From Chara braunii (Eukaryota; Streptophyta; Charophyceae; Charales; Characeae), in contig BFEA01000394.1 of assembly GCA_003427395.1 (NCBI GenBank), positions 1,219,664 to 1,257,653 of the forward strand: 37,990 nt of DNA. Direction: 5' to 3'. The position numbers and the translations under genes are program-made. The notes under the pieces were generated by a model, which ran no database searches, was not told the DNA's origin, and saw only the letters and a program-made list of their open reading frames with translations. The first letter of the stretch is position 1. The number at the start of each line of letters is the position of its first letter. Positions 1-10,406 of the stretch are shown piece by piece.

Positions 1-60
<60 letters not shown>
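1..60. repeat. (AG)n microsatellite
   Basis: A pure AG dinucleotide tract running in from the window edge, so its full length is not visible. Confidence 0.98.
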
Positions 61-63
<3 letters not shown>

Positions 64-1279
64 CCTTTGGCCCCTTTCACATTATTCAGAAATCTCCTGC
101 CGGCTCTTCGAAAGTTCCCTGCCAACTTAGCAAGGATCTTGTCAGCAGGAGAAGGACAGTCGCTGGGCTTGTAGTAATGTGGGGGCAGGCCAGATATATA
201 TGGTGTAGCTTCGAATTCACGTCCGTGTTTCAGCAGTTATGGGTTACTCACTTACTAACTCGGCATGTGATTTTCAGGGCTGCACTCCACTACTCACCAA
301 ATGTGCAAAACTAGAATGAATCTTCTCCTAGAAACCAGAACCACACAAGCCATATATTTTTATTTGTGCAAGTGCTGATGAGTGGAGCCAAGCCCTTAGG
401 GCCACTGCATGTAAGAAAAGGAAAAACAAAAAAAACGAGACAGCTACTGTAGTGTTTGTTCGTAACCCATAACTCTAGTGTTTGTTCGTAACCCATAACT
501 CTTGGAACACAGACCTGAGTCCAAATCCAGAATATATTGCTGGCCTGGTCGTGATCCTTTAAGCAGTTCGATGAACGTCCTTTTAAATGCATGGGATCCC
601 CGCTAATTCTTTGCAGGTGACCCTTTGGAAAAGAGACTAGATTCAATGAGGAGTACAATGTGGTGCCACATTTTATTTTTTCTGTGCACTTACAATTTTC
701 AAAAGGGACGCACACATTTGGTTACCACAGCCTGCCCTTTTGATTTTTTGTTTGTTTATTAATTTGTAATTGTGCTGCGTCACGTCCGCAGACTCCGCAC
801 GCACTTGTGTGCGTGCGCCATGCGCCGCACACGTGATGCACCACATGTATGGTTTGAATCTGTTTGAGCTCTGTTTTTATTGTGTTTGGTTGAGCCTTTC
901 CAATTCTCAGTCTCTTATGGGTTGGTTTCAGTCTTTCTTGAGTCTGTCGGTCTGTTTGAGCCTCTGCAATTCTGTTCTGAGTCAATTTGATGTCTGTTTG
1001 TGACTGTTGCTGGATAGTTTAAGTCAGTTTGAGCGAGTCCCTTTTGAGTCTGATTTAGTCTAAGGGTCCATTTGAGTTTGTACGAGTACTTTGAGTGACA
1101 TTTTCCGTCTTTTCTGTGCGGACATTGCCTGCACCGCCCGCACCACGGACGCTAAGCTAGTATATATGAGGGTGGGCCTTGGGTATACTTGGCGACTATA
1201 CATTGATTCATAGAATATAGTGTTCAGTACGTTATATTTGAATACAATGTACCCTATCTTGGGTATTCAGACACAACGT
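61..1279. other. Non-coding stretch with short repeats
   Basis: I see no gene here. It holds a perfect 26-bp direct repeat in tandem (451-476 and 477-502), a 9-bp-arm hairpin of CG-rich sequence (796-817), and from about 850 to 1100 a low-complexity tract with many degenerate TTTGAGTCTG-like words. The open frames are short, lack any family signature and overlap this low-complexity sequence. Confidence 0.6.
451..502. repeat. 26-bp tandem duplication, two perfect copies
   Basis: Two identical adjacent 26-base units beginning AGTGTTTGTTCG. Recent slippage or duplication is the simplest reading. Confidence 0.95.
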
Positions 1280-1514
1280 ACATATGTCACAGTAGTGGCT
1301 GGGGAGAGGGGGGGAGGGGGGATGGATGGGGCATGTGGAATGGCCAGGGGGGGAGGGAGGGGAAGCCCCACTCAGGAAGGACTATACTCTTAAATTCCAC
1401 GATTGGTCGCAGATCCACCCTGGGTTCCCATGCGGTCACCAGACGAGTTTCCTGATATGTTCCCACCGTCTGAGTTGGGATTCGTTGAGCTGCAACGGTA
1501 TGGCCAGGCTACAT
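1280..1514 (+). pseudogene. LINE ORF2 C-terminal fragment
   Basis: The + strand translation contains GHVEWPGGEGGEAPLRKDY followed by LKFHDW. This aligns with the extreme C-terminus of ORF2 in LINE-B (GEVTWPEGEGSEVFFRRDF, then CFKDW) and LINE-A. A frameshift near 1440 moves the match to another frame, where EFPDMFPPSELGFVE matches the LINE-A ending (SEFPDFFPPPL), and a stop follows at about 1512. Only the last 75 or so codons of the polyprotein remain, so this is a 5'-truncated dead copy. It is followed 115 bases downstream by the shared LINE tail module. Confidence 0.8.
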
Positions 1515-1629
1515 GAGTAGAGCTGAATACGGGCGTAGTAGGCCTCAGGGTTGCGAGGCAGGTAGCATGGATTACCTATCTGGCGCTTTTTTATTTGACC
1601 ATCTCATCAGTATCATGTCTTCTGTATAA

Positions 1630-1763
1630 GGGGCGCTGGACCCGTTTTCCAGCAGGTGCCGCTTCCCACCAATGGACTGGAGTCATAAGCCGAACTGCTA
1701 GCAGTGCGTGGTCTTACCACCACCACTAGCATGCGCGGCAGATGTCAAAAAACAAGAAAAAAA
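1630..1763 (+). mobile_element. LINE 3' tail module, copy 1 (long form)
   Basis: Begins GGGCGCTGGACCCG, contains the two hairpin words (GCTGG...CCAGC and GGTG...CACC), then the GCTAGCAGTGCG...CACTAGCATGCG stem of the long form, and ends in an A-rich run. It lies just downstream of a LINE ORF2 end in the same orientation, so it is most likely that fragment's own 3' terminus. Confidence 0.8.
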
Positions 1764-2136
1764 GGGGAGGGGAAGACAGAAGGGATTGGCTTATGGACCA
1801 TCCTTCGTTAGAGCCAAAGTGAATTGCCCAACCCTGGTGTAAGGAGTGTCTAACGGCTATGGCTAGTGGAAAGACCAGGGATTTGATTGAGACCCTGTTC
1901 ATGCCTTGCGCAAGGGCCGCCCTTCTATGGGTATGAGTGTTGGTTGCTCGGTTTTCGCTATGTTTCCGGTGGTCATACAGATGGACGAAGAGGCAGTTTG
2001 CAACTGGTTTCAGAATTGGCCAGCAGTTAATACCCACCCACCCAGATGTGGGGTGGAAATTAATGATACTGGGTCATTTGTTAGGTTTGCGAAGTGGTGG
2101 TACGGAGTGCTGGAAGGATGTTTGTGATATCTTCGT
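1764..2136. other. Probable LINE debris, no gene
   Basis: No intact gene. A + strand frame around 1900-2060 (RAALLWV, stop, VLVARFSLCFRW) weakly resembles the RKAIIWAIWTRRCSYEM segment of LINE ORF2 C-termini. The tail module starts at about 2137, so this may be a decayed LINE 3' region. The protein match alone is weak. Confidence 0.3.
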
Positions 2137-2268
2137 GGAGCACTGGACCTGGTTTCTAGCAGGTGCTGCTCCCCACCAATAGATTGTGGCCATCATCCCT
2201 CTCTGGCCACTAGTACTGTGCTGTCATCACGCTCTGAATGGTGGCTATGACATTGATACGAAGAAAAC
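2137..2268 (+). mobile_element. LINE 3' tail module, copy 2 (decayed)
   Basis: Contains CACTGGACCTGGTTTC, then TAGCAGGTGCTGCTCCCCAC, then CAATAGATTG, clearly the tail module with a few substitutions. Its terminal poly(A) appears to have been replaced by the (CA)n microsatellite that follows. Confidence 0.75.
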
Positions 2269-2399
2269 GCACACACACAGACACACACACGCACACGCAC
2301 ACGCACACGCACACGCACACACACAGACACACACACGCACACGCACACGCACACACACAGACACACACACGCACACACACACACACAAAAAAAAAAAAA
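2269..2399. repeat. (CA)n microsatellite with CACACG/CAGACA variants and an oligo(A) end
   Basis: An imperfect CA tract with regularly placed CG and AG interruptions, so it has a higher-order period of a few tens of bases. It ends in 13 A residues. Open frames on both strands here are translations of the repeat (HTHTHT, VCVCVC) and are not genes. Confidence 0.95.
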
Positions 2400-2760
2400 G
2401 AGAGAATCATATGGACACAGTACTAAACGCACAATCATATGTATATAACTTCTTTCTGGCTTCTCGTTCTAAGTTCTTTCCCTCCTGTCTTTGTCTAAGG
2501 GAGCACTCTGGGACATGCCGAATAGCCAAATCCCTGTGTGTTTGGAGTGCCTGCAACGCTGTTTGTGGGGCTGGTTTGTTCAGGGTGTCTGGCCCAGGGG
2601 GTGCGTGTTCCTTGCTCCCTGGCTCCAAGTGTGCTGTGGACAGTCTGCAGTGTTCTACTTGTGGTGTGAGTTGGTGATGGACTTCTTTAGTCTGTGTCGG
2701 TTGTGTGGATTGCTTTGTCTGCACTGCCTCCCAGCCTTGTTGTCAATCCACTTGCCTACC
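2400..2760. other. No gene seen
   Basis: Unique-looking sequence with open frames up to about 100 codons on both strands. None shows a recognisable domain, and they overlap each other. Confidence 0.5.
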
Positions 2761-3258
2761 ATCTTCTCTCGAACATAACGCATACGCACTCTATTCAAAT
2801 AGAACGTATGTGTGTTGTGTTTGAAAACAAGGGGCTGTTCGATTAGAACCCATATGCATTGTATTCGAACAGAAATCCACTTGTGGTTGCATTCGTTTGC
2901 AAGGCATATGCGCGTTATGTTCGGGGGAAGATGGTAGTCTTTCCGTACTGCCTGCCTTGTCGTTTGGCTGCCGTTTGCCACACCGCCGTTGCCTGGCCAT
3001 TTTTTGCCTCCCTGCCTCTTACCTTGCTGCCTTTGCCTCATTGCTTTTACCTCGCTGCCTAGCGTCTCTCTCCCCCAACCTAATGCATATGCGCTGTTAA
3101 CGAATTGAATGCATAGGTTGTTTTCTATTCGAATATATTCGAACAGCCCTGATATTTGAATACAACTCACATGCGTTCTATTCAAATCATCAGTTTTTTT
3201 CCAAAACTCAAATACAACTCAGATGCGTTATTTTCAGGGGAAGACAGTAGGACCTTTT
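2760..3258. repeat. Degenerate low-complexity array (CATATGCG...ATTCGAA and TTGCCTCGCTGCC words)
   Basis: Two motif families recur imperfectly. One resembles CATATGCGTTCTATTCGAA (near 2779, 2850, 2907, 3083, 3168 and 3217). The other is a run of TTGCCTC / GCTGCC words (about 2945-3065). The second family resumes right of LINE-A at 7790-8050, so LINE-A split a pre-existing array. Confidence 0.65.
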
Positions 3259-3272
3259 ACCTCACTGCCTCG
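3259..3272. repeat. Target-site duplication, left copy (LINE-A)
   Basis: ACCTCACTGCCTCG is identical to 7789-7802. It lies immediately before the poly(T), which is the LINE poly(A) tail on the minus strand. Confidence 0.95.
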
Positions 3273-3354
3273 TTTTTTTTTTTTTTTTTTTTGAAAAAAG
3301 GCTCCAATCTATTGGTGGGGAGCATCACCTGCTGGAAAACGGGTCCAGCGTCCC
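3273..3354 (-). mobile_element. LINE 3' tail module, copy 3 (short form), end of LINE-A
   Basis: On the minus strand it reads GGGACGCTGGACCCGTTTTC, then CAGCAGGTGATGCTCCCCAC, then CAATAGATTGGAGCC, then T6C and poly(A). It is inside the TSD-delimited LINE-A insertion, which fixes it as the 3' terminus of that LINE. The 80-base third-stem segment of the long form is absent. Confidence 0.92.
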
Positions 3355-3571
3355 TTTGAACACAATAATAACCCAAATTTGACAGAGCAAAACCATATCT
3401 TCCCACCACATTCTACCGTAACCAGCTAAGCAACTAGCTCAGTGCCTCTTCACCCAACCGGTGCCAGCAAAACTTGGTTACCTAGCACTTTACCAGATGC
3501 ATCAATCTGTAAGAAAGAGTTATTCCAAACCTAGTCAAAGATCAATCCATACCGAGAGGCAGGAACAAGGC

Positions 3572-6500
3572 AGTTACAAGGGGGGGGGGAAGAAATCAGG
3601 GAATTCAGAGAGAGGTCTGAGGGGGATAGCGGGATCTACAGCACTCCAGTCATTAAAAATCAATCTGTAGTTCCTTTTGACGGGGTGTAGATCATTGTCA
3701 TGCCCTCCTTCCCATATTACTCTTCCCAACCTCCCACCCTGATCCCCTCCCAGCCAGCTTTTGTTAAAATGAGTGATGTGGTGCCAGATATCATTTTGGA
3801 ATGATAAGTGAATATTTTTTTCTTTTAAATGTTGCCATTTAACAGTGATTTCAGTTTGAATCTGCTGTTTGATAGTTTCTCTAAAATCTGGTCCATCCAA
3901 GCGGCCATTTTCCATCTCATAAGAACATCTTCTTGTCCAGATAGCCCAGATGATAGCCTTTCTTCCAATTACAAAAAGATTAGTTGTAAATTCATCCGCT
4001 TGATCAGGAAACCAGGACTCCAGGAGGAGACCTCTCCAATCCCAAGGTCAAGGCAAAGAGGTACCCAACTGATTCCAGATCCTATCCCACCATCTCCAGA
4101 TCCATACCGACCCTGGACATTGAAGGAAAATATGCTCTATTGTTTCCGGAATGAGCTTGGAAGGGAATGCAGATTTGCAGAATGTACACCATGGAAAAGC
4201 AATACCTTTTTGTTCGAGGGACGTCCTATTAATGATTCAGTCATTAGTGGGAAGGCACCGATGAACAATTTGCCATTGTAATGAGGCTATATTGGCATGT
4301 TTAGATTTAATTATCTGGAACCATTTGATACTCCTTAGGTCATTCATACCTATATTAAGATGCTTATGCCACCTCTCTCTTATACAATGTTTTAGATGAA
4401 CTTTAGGACGGAGCATTCTATATGTGGCTTTGACTGAGAGGGTAAGAAGGTTCATAGGATGTATTTGTCCTTGTCTTCCAGGAGGCGTCATGTATTTGTC
4501 CTTGTCTTCCTGGAGGCGTCCAAGTCCAAGAGAGGGGATCGAGTGGAAGATGGGAAATAGGAGTATCAGGTTTGAAGGCTAGCCACTTATATTTATCCTT
4601 CAAGACTCTAATCCGCATAAGCAGATCAAAAGAAGACCATGTAATATTGTCTCGTTGATTCTGAACCGGATATTCATCCTCTTGGATATTAAATATTGAT
4701 AAAAGAATTTGGTTTGGATTATGAATCTCAATTATATTCCCAACTATACCTTGTTGATTAAGGAGGGCAACCCAGTTTTCCTCGAGGAGCTTGGGACCCT
4801 TCCGTAGGATTCTGATCCAATCCAGGGGAATTAATTCAGTTATTTTATCAAGGGTTGTTCTCTCGTGATGACTGTATCTAAGACGAACATGGAGATCTTC
4901 TGCTGAACACCAGTCCCTCTTCTCTTGATTCCAAATGTCCCTAATCCTTATGACCCCTCTCTTGATCGAACTGTTCCATGGGGTATCCATGCAGTGAAGG
5001 ACACATCCTTGCTCATCCCGAATAAACTTATTGTTAAATAAAGGTTGTTGACAAACCCCTTCCCATCTCTCTCTCGGGGTACCTTGTCTATTATGAGCAA
5101 CTTTCTCTAATTTTTTATTAAGGTTGTCCAAAACGGGTCCCTGCTCAGATCCCTTCTTACTGCTTGTCTATCTGAGAGATCTTGCTGGTCCGGATCCCCA
5201 ATCAATCCTCTAGGTAGAGGCTAGGCTAGGTTTTCTAGCCACATTAGGGGATCTATGTGACCAGGGACCACTAGGGCTAGCCTTTTAATCTGTTCGAAAG
5301 CGAGGGGAGACCAGGGGGTGGAAGGATTAAAAGTGAGACGTTTAATCCATTGGAGAGAAAGGGCAGCTGCTTGTGTACGAGGATGAATAATTCCTAGACC
5401 CCCTTTGGATTTAGGCTGGATTATGGAAGACCAGGCAACCCTGCTAATAACATTTTGTTGATCATGTTTTCCTCGTCATAGGAAGGCCACTAGCTGTCTC
5501 TTGAATAGCTTAAGATTGCTCTTATCTAGAGGCCAGAAAGCAATTTTATACCAGATTGAGGCTAGTACTACATTATTAATGATCAGAGTTCGACCAAATA
5601 GGGATGTATATTTATCCTTCCACAAGTCTAATTTCAGTGAAGCTTGTTGGAGGATCCCTTCATTAGACGTGGAGGGTTTACCTGTGATTGAAAGTGACAC
5701 ACCCAAGACTCTAATTGGCTCATTATCTTGAGCCCACTCAATACGAGGGGATTCAGGGGGTCTGACTCCTTGATGATGGATCCACCATCCTAGTGTTTTG
5801 TTACCCCAATTTACCTTCATATTTGAGAGTCTAAAAAATATGTCCATTAATCTCTTGATAGCTTCTAGGTTTGATTGAGAAGCGTCTATCATAAGGGAGA
5901 GGTCATCTGCAAAGAGAGAACATACCGGAACTGGCTCCTCAGGGATTGAAGCAATCTGGATACGCTTAATATCTTTATGATGTCTTATGTTTGCTGCGAG
6001 GGCTTCCATAATAATCACAAAGAGAAGCGGTGCGATGAGGTCTCCTTGCCTTACTGATTTTTGAAAAGACATCGGGGGAGCCACGTTGCCATTAATCATA
6101 ACTCTAGTCGTGGCGTTCTATGAAGAATATTAATCTATGTTCTAAAATTTGGACCACAATTAAACTTTTCCAGACATTTGTCAAGAAAGAACCAGTCCAC
6201 ATGATCATATGCTTTCTCAAAGTCAATGAATATGAAAGTTGCATTATACTTTGACTGACGAGAAAGCTTGATGAGTTCATTTATAAGTATAATATTATCA
6301 CGGATATTCCTCCCTTGAATGTAACCTGTTTGAGAAGGATGGATAATATCTACTATGAACTTATTCAGACGATTTGTAAAGGCTTTGGAGACTAACTTAT
6401 AAACAACCGTTAAAAGAGTAATGGGGCGATAATTCCTTATATTATATTTGTCACCCTTCTTATAGAATAGTGACAACACACCTTGACCAACTATCTCCCC

Positions 6501-7788
6501 CATTTCACCTGAAACCCAAACAGCCTGGTAGAAATCCATAAGGTCCTGGGAAATAAAGTCCCAAAGGGTCCCCCAAAACTCTTAAGGAAGACCGTCAATC
6601 CAGAAGTTTTTTCCTCTTCCATAATTAAAAGAGCAGTCCATATTTCTTCTTTGGACAGAGGTAATTCTAATTGATCCCTCTGGTGAGAAGTGAGCGCCTT
6701 GGAAAGCGGGATGAGGAACTCATCTACTTCTTTAGTTCTTTGATGCAAATAGATTTCCCTATTTTCTGACAGGAAAAGCTCCTTAAAGAAATCCCGGACA
6801 ATTTTCGTGCATCCTGCAGTAGTCGAGACAAGCGGTCCATTGAGAGCTTGAGGATGCGCTAGAGCCTCAATGACATTCCTGCCAGTCCGAACTTTGGCCA
6901 TGACAAAGAATCTAGCGTTCATAACTCCTTTCGTCAGATGTTTACTAATTTTCCCTCGAATCCCCATACCCTGCCACCTAAATTCCATGAGAAAAAGTAA
7001 TTTAGCTTTCAGTTCTTGTATTTCTTGGGTCAATTCATTTGACATGACTGGGTCACTGTCATTGTCATCTAAATCTTGTAATTGATGAATCTGTTGGTAG
7101 ATTAAGGTCTCAGAAGAATTACGTTCTTTTGCTAATAGTTTTGAGTATTCGTTATATTTACAGCTTAAGAAAAGTAATTCATTATTGAACCATTGCACTT
7201 CATTACGTTACCTATGGCAGTCTTTTGATTTTTCCAAAAGGACCATACATCCTTGAGATATGCTCCGAATGATTCATTCTTGAGGTGGGCAGTATTGAGT
7301 TTATAAAAACCTTTCACCTGATCAGACTTTTTTCCAAAGGAAACAATGACTACACACATTGCGTGATCTAGACCAGGGATGGGGCTTTGAGGAAAAATTT
7401 ATGCTACCTGAAGCGCGTCTTCCAATTCATCCGAGAGGAGGATGAGATCTATTCGTGATCTGGTGGTCGATTTAGCCCGATTCTTTCGAAAACACGTGAA
7501 TGACCGTTGTGCTGGATTCAAGCGTCTGAAGGAGTCAAAAAGATTTAAAGTATGTACAAAATTAGCTATGAGGAGCTCATCTGATTCTATATAAGAAAGA
7601 CAGGGATTTTGAATATTCCATCTATCAAGTGATCTATCTGGAGCACCATTGAAGTCCCCTGCTATTATAACCGGAATACCAACAGGGAGAAGAGGAGGGA
7701 TAGATTCCAGAAAGCGCTGACGATCGCCAACCTCATTTGGACCATACACACAAAGGATACCTACAATTTTTAGTTCCAGCATAGCCAA
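3572..7788 (-). pseudogene. LINE-A ORF2 remnant (endonuclease, RT, zf-RVT)
   Basis: ORF2 of an L1-like LINE nicks target DNA and copies the element RNA at the nick. The remnant begins in the endonuclease (7788-7399) at CVYGPNEV, with AGDFNGAPD (catalytic Asp kept), SRIDLILLSDEL and, after a stop, GLDHAMCVV. The linker runs to about 6540. RT follows at 6539-5476, with NIRNYRPITLL, the DFEKAYDHVDWFFLD box, SVRQGDLIAPLL and catalytic FADD at 5902-5913. The region at 5131-4237 carries the PLDPLSWTW and HRCLPTND motifs. The zinc finger lies at about 4190-4100 (CTFC then HIFLQC, C-x2-C...H-x4-C). The C-terminus ends FPDFFPPPL and stop near 3572. Breaks include stops at 7398, 6135 and 5476, frameshifts near 6530 and a 31-bp tandem duplication at 4459-4520. 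Confidence 0.92.
4459..4520. repeat. 31-bp tandem duplication inside LINE-A ORF2
   Basis: Units 4459-4489 and 4490-4520 differ at one base. Because 31 is not a multiple of three, the duplication shifts the frame; the peptide TPPGRQGQIH appears in one frame and its echo (SWKTRTNTS) in another. Confidence 0.95.
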
Positions 7789-7802
7789 ACCTCACTGCCT
7801 CG
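7789..7802. repeat. Target-site duplication, right copy (LINE-A)
   Basis: ACCTCACTGCCTCG is identical to 3259-3272 and abuts the truncated 5' end of LINE-A. Confidence 0.95.
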
Positions 7803-8060
7803 TACCTTTGCCTCGTTGTCTTTTCCCTCCGTCTTTTTCGGTCAGGCAAGCAGCATAGAAAGACAAGGTAACCGGCAAAGACAACCAGTGGTAGAAACAA
7901 CACCCAAGGCAAAAGGCAGCAACGTCGAAACGCATGAAGGTAGTGTGGGAAAAACACAGAAAAGACACATCACAACGAGGCAAAAAGCAGTGAGGCATGG
8001 TTTCCTTTTGCCTTGCTGCCTTGCGTTGTTTGTTTGCCCACACGCCTCCCCTGTGACCTC
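7803..8060. repeat. Continuation of the degenerate TTGCCTC/GCTGCC array
   Basis: Words such as TTTGCCTCGTTGTC and TTGCCTTGCTGCC recur in both orientations, for example GGCAAAAGGCAGCAACG at about 7910 against CCTTTTGCCTTGCTGCC at about 8003. It is the right half of the array interrupted by LINE-A. Confidence 0.6.
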
Positions 8061-8558
8061 CAGCCTATGTCCCTTGCTGTTGTTTGTGGTCAAATTCCTT
8101 CTGGTACTATTTATCCACTTACAACAGGTTTTAAAGAGGTTATGAATCAAAGCATCAATATGGGGATTCCACATACTTTCGAGGGTTCAGCCTCGAGATG
8201 AATCGTGCAAGTCAGATGAAACAGATTAGGTTTTTGTGACAAATCGGGGGAAACAACGACGAAACCTTCCTGAAGTGACCAACCTCGCTTAGCCTTTTTG
8301 GTAGGGGACAGTCTGTCGTTGACATTATGTCTGCTCTTTTTCCTGTCCTTCTACTCTTTCCGTCTTTCATCCTTTCGTTGACATTGTTTGGGTGTATTAC
8401 GTTGACGTTGTCTTCTGACTTGACTCACTCAGATGCCTATTTTCCTCCCGAGGTGTTGCAATGGTATGGAGCATGGTCTTTTACCATGGCGTTGCTAAGG
8501 GTGAAATTATATTATTATTTCAATTTATTTGTTCCAAGCCTTCACCTCATCACTCACC
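8061..8558. other. No gene seen
   Basis: Unique-looking AT/GC-mixed sequence. An open frame of 133 codons (8327-8728, +) runs into the 203-bp tandem repeat and has no family signature. Confidence 0.5.
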
Positions 8559-8964
8559 GAACTCGTCTTTTGGTGAAATGGTGGTCGCCACACCACTCAC
8601 TCACCAAAGTTCTACGTGTCAGAAAGCCGCTAGACCAGTGTTGTCGCGCGTTCAATGAACGTGCGTTTCGCGTTCATGTTTTGAACGCGGTGAACGCGCG
8701 TTTAAAGAACGCGACTAAACGCATTTGACGCGTTCGCGCATACCCCTAAACGTGTCGGGGGGAACTCGTCTTTTGGTGAGGTGGTGGTTGCCACACCACT
8801 CACTCACCGAAGTTCTACGTGTCAGAAAACCGCCAGACCAGTGTTGTCGCGCGTTCAATGAACGTGCGTTTCGCGTTCATGTTTTGAACGCTGTGAACGC
8901 GCGTTTAAAGAACGCGACTAAACGCGTTTGACGCGTTCGCGCATGCCCCTAAACGTGTCGGGGG
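8559..8964. repeat. 203-bp tandem duplication rich in GAACGCG/CGCGTTC words
   Basis: Two units, 8559-8761 and 8762-8964, differ at a handful of positions. Each has a left half (GAACTCGTCTTTTGGTGA, then a CCACACCACTCACTCACC segment) and a right half starting CCAGTGTTGTCGCGCGTTC, densely packed with GCGTTC and its complement GAACGC. Clustered short inverted words next to a CAGTGTTGTC-like start resemble the subterminal region of a hAT DNA transposon end. No transposase or opposite end was recognised, so that reading is tentative. Confidence 0.85.
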
Positions 8965-9084
8965 AGGTGTTTCTGGCGCAGGGGTCTAGGCTGGGGCCGT
9001 GTGGCATAGGGGGAAGGGATCCACGGGCCCTCAAAAAAAAAAAAAGAGGGTAGAAGGAAAAATAAAAAATAAAAAATAAAAAAT

Positions 9085-9161
<77 letters not shown>

Positions 9162-9280
9162 TTCCATCGATAGGATGAGCAACGCACCGCCCAACAGGTA
9201 AGTCTCCAACCTCGTGGCTGGCCTCACGCTACTTCCATCGATAGGATGAGCAAAATCAAATGAATCTTCCACTAGAACAT
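8965..9280. repeat. Simple-repeat block with A-rich and (GA)n tracts and a 21-bp direct repeat
   Basis: Holds an A13 run (about 9033-9045), an AAAAAT-type tract, and (GA)n from about 9091 to 9161. TTCCATCGATAGGATGAGCA occurs at about 9162 and again at about 9233. No gene. Confidence 0.85.
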
Positions 9281-9299
9281 GGAAATATACAATACTACA

Positions 9300-9345
9300 T
9301 TCGTGTGTGTGTGTGTGGGTTGGGGGGGTGGGGGGGGGGTTCGCT
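9300..9345. repeat. (GT)n followed by an oligo(G) tract
   Basis: GTGTGTGT passing into G-rich sequence with runs of up to nine Gs. It is low complexity and the open frame through it (VCVCVGWGGGGG) is artefactual up to this point. Confidence 0.85.
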
Positions 9346-9369
9346 TGATATCAGATCATCTGCTTGCAA

Positions 9370-9765
9370 ACTGGTCTCCGTTCGCGGTTAACCTCTTCTC
9401 ATATACGAGGCTGTATGTCCTCATGCAAGCCTGGAGGGCGAGATGCTCCTATGAGAGAAAAGACCACCAGTTTGGTTTGCAGAGAGCGCAACAGGAAATA
9501 GAGGACGAAATCAGATCCCATACCCAAAATGCCTGGAAAACCATGTCACGGGAGTACCACGAAGAGAAGGATGCCATCCTCAGGGAGGCCATTCGGGAAT
9601 CGTATTGCCAAATATGGCAAGACCCCCACCATCTCTTCTCTGCACTGCAACACGATCTCAGCATACAATGGAAACAACGGAGAGTAGGGGAGCTGGCCTA
9701 GCAGAGGAAACCCCTGCGTGACTTTGAGGTCCCGTTCCTGTCGACCAACTTTCTGCTCGTCTCTT
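9370..9765 (+). pseudogene. LINE ORF2 C-terminal fragment
   Basis: The + strand frame gives WRARCSYERKDHQ, then QQEIEDEIRSHTQNAWKTM, aligning with the segment after the zinc finger in LINE-A (IWTRRCSYEMENG, QQIQTEITVKWQHL) and LINE-B (YKRCVLERENV, IQTEIRAHWNVL). A stop at about 9701 truncates it, and the next codons (PLRDFEV) may continue the match. No tail module follows directly; instead 190-bp tandem repeats begin at 10027. Confidence 0.65.
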
Positions 9766-10026
9766 AGGCCCCAACCCCCCCCCGCACACGTCCTCTCCCG
9801 TCTGTCCTCCTGCTATCTCCAGCGTTGCCCCGCCCCACCCTGCTCCCGCTCCCGCATTGCTGACAACCTGACATTCTTTTATATCCTTTCACAATGCAGC
9901 AGAAGGAAGGGGCAACCACGTCACCTCGAAGAAGTCGGATCGTCGGAAGAGGAGAAACTGCAGTCGCAGATAGGAGTCCCACCCCAGAAAGGGGTCAGGG
10001 GATTAACAAGACAAGAGTGGCTGGCT
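9766..10026. other. C-rich non-coding stretch
   Basis: No gene seen. It is C-rich near 9770-9860 and lies between the LINE fragment and the 190-bp repeats. Confidence 0.4.
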
Positions 10027-10406
10027 ACATAATGTGAGGGTCAAAGGCATCTGTGATGATAGCAACAACCACGGTCCTCAGGGTTTTCGAGTTGGGGGCT
10101 AGGGGGACTACAGTACGCTCCCAGACCCAAGAAGTATTGTTTTCAGGTCACACAATGCATGAACTACTGTCATCTGTGGCGTTTGGAGCTGTCGCGGTCC
10201 TTAGGGTTTAGGGCTTACATAATCTGAGGGTCACAGGCATCTGTGATGATAGCACCAGCCACGGTCCTCAGGGTTTTCAAGTTGGGGGCTAGGGGGACTA
10301 CAATACGCTCCCAGACTCAAGAAGTATTATTTTCAGGTCACACAATTCATGAGCTACTGTCATCTGTGGAGTTGGGAGTTGTCGCGGTCCTTAGGGCTTA
10401 GGGCTT
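10027..10406. repeat. 190-bp tandem duplication
   Basis: Units 10027-10216 and 10217-10406 are about 93-95% alike. Each begins ACATAAT.TGAGGGTCA and ends GTCGCGGTCCTTAGGG followed by TTTAGGGCTT or CTTAGGGCTT. No coding potential is shared between units. Confidence 0.93.

Larger units (their letters stand above)
3273..7788 (-). mobile_element. LINE-A: 5'-truncated non-LTR retrotransposon
   Basis: This minus-strand insertion of 4,516 bp is bounded exactly by a 14-bp perfect TSD. Reading 5' to 3' on the minus strand it contains the back half of an APE-type endonuclease, a reverse transcriptase, the connecting region, a zf-RVT zinc finger, a C-terminal tail, about 215 bases of 3' UTR, the short-form tail module (3293-3354) and a poly(A) of about 20. 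ORF1 and the endonuclease N-terminus are missing, as expected when target-primed reverse transcription ends early. The element sits inside a TTGCCTC-type array. The perfect TSD suggests a fairly recent insertion, yet the coding region already has several frameshifts and stops. Confidence 0.95.

Noticed and set aside
2193-2438. Open frames rich in Val-Cys or His-Thr on both strands
   Set aside because: They are translations of the (CA)n microsatellite.
8327-8728. 133-codon plus-strand open frame as a membrane protein gene
   Set aside because: A hydrophobic start is visible, but the frame runs into the 203-bp tandem repeat, has no family match and no supporting context.
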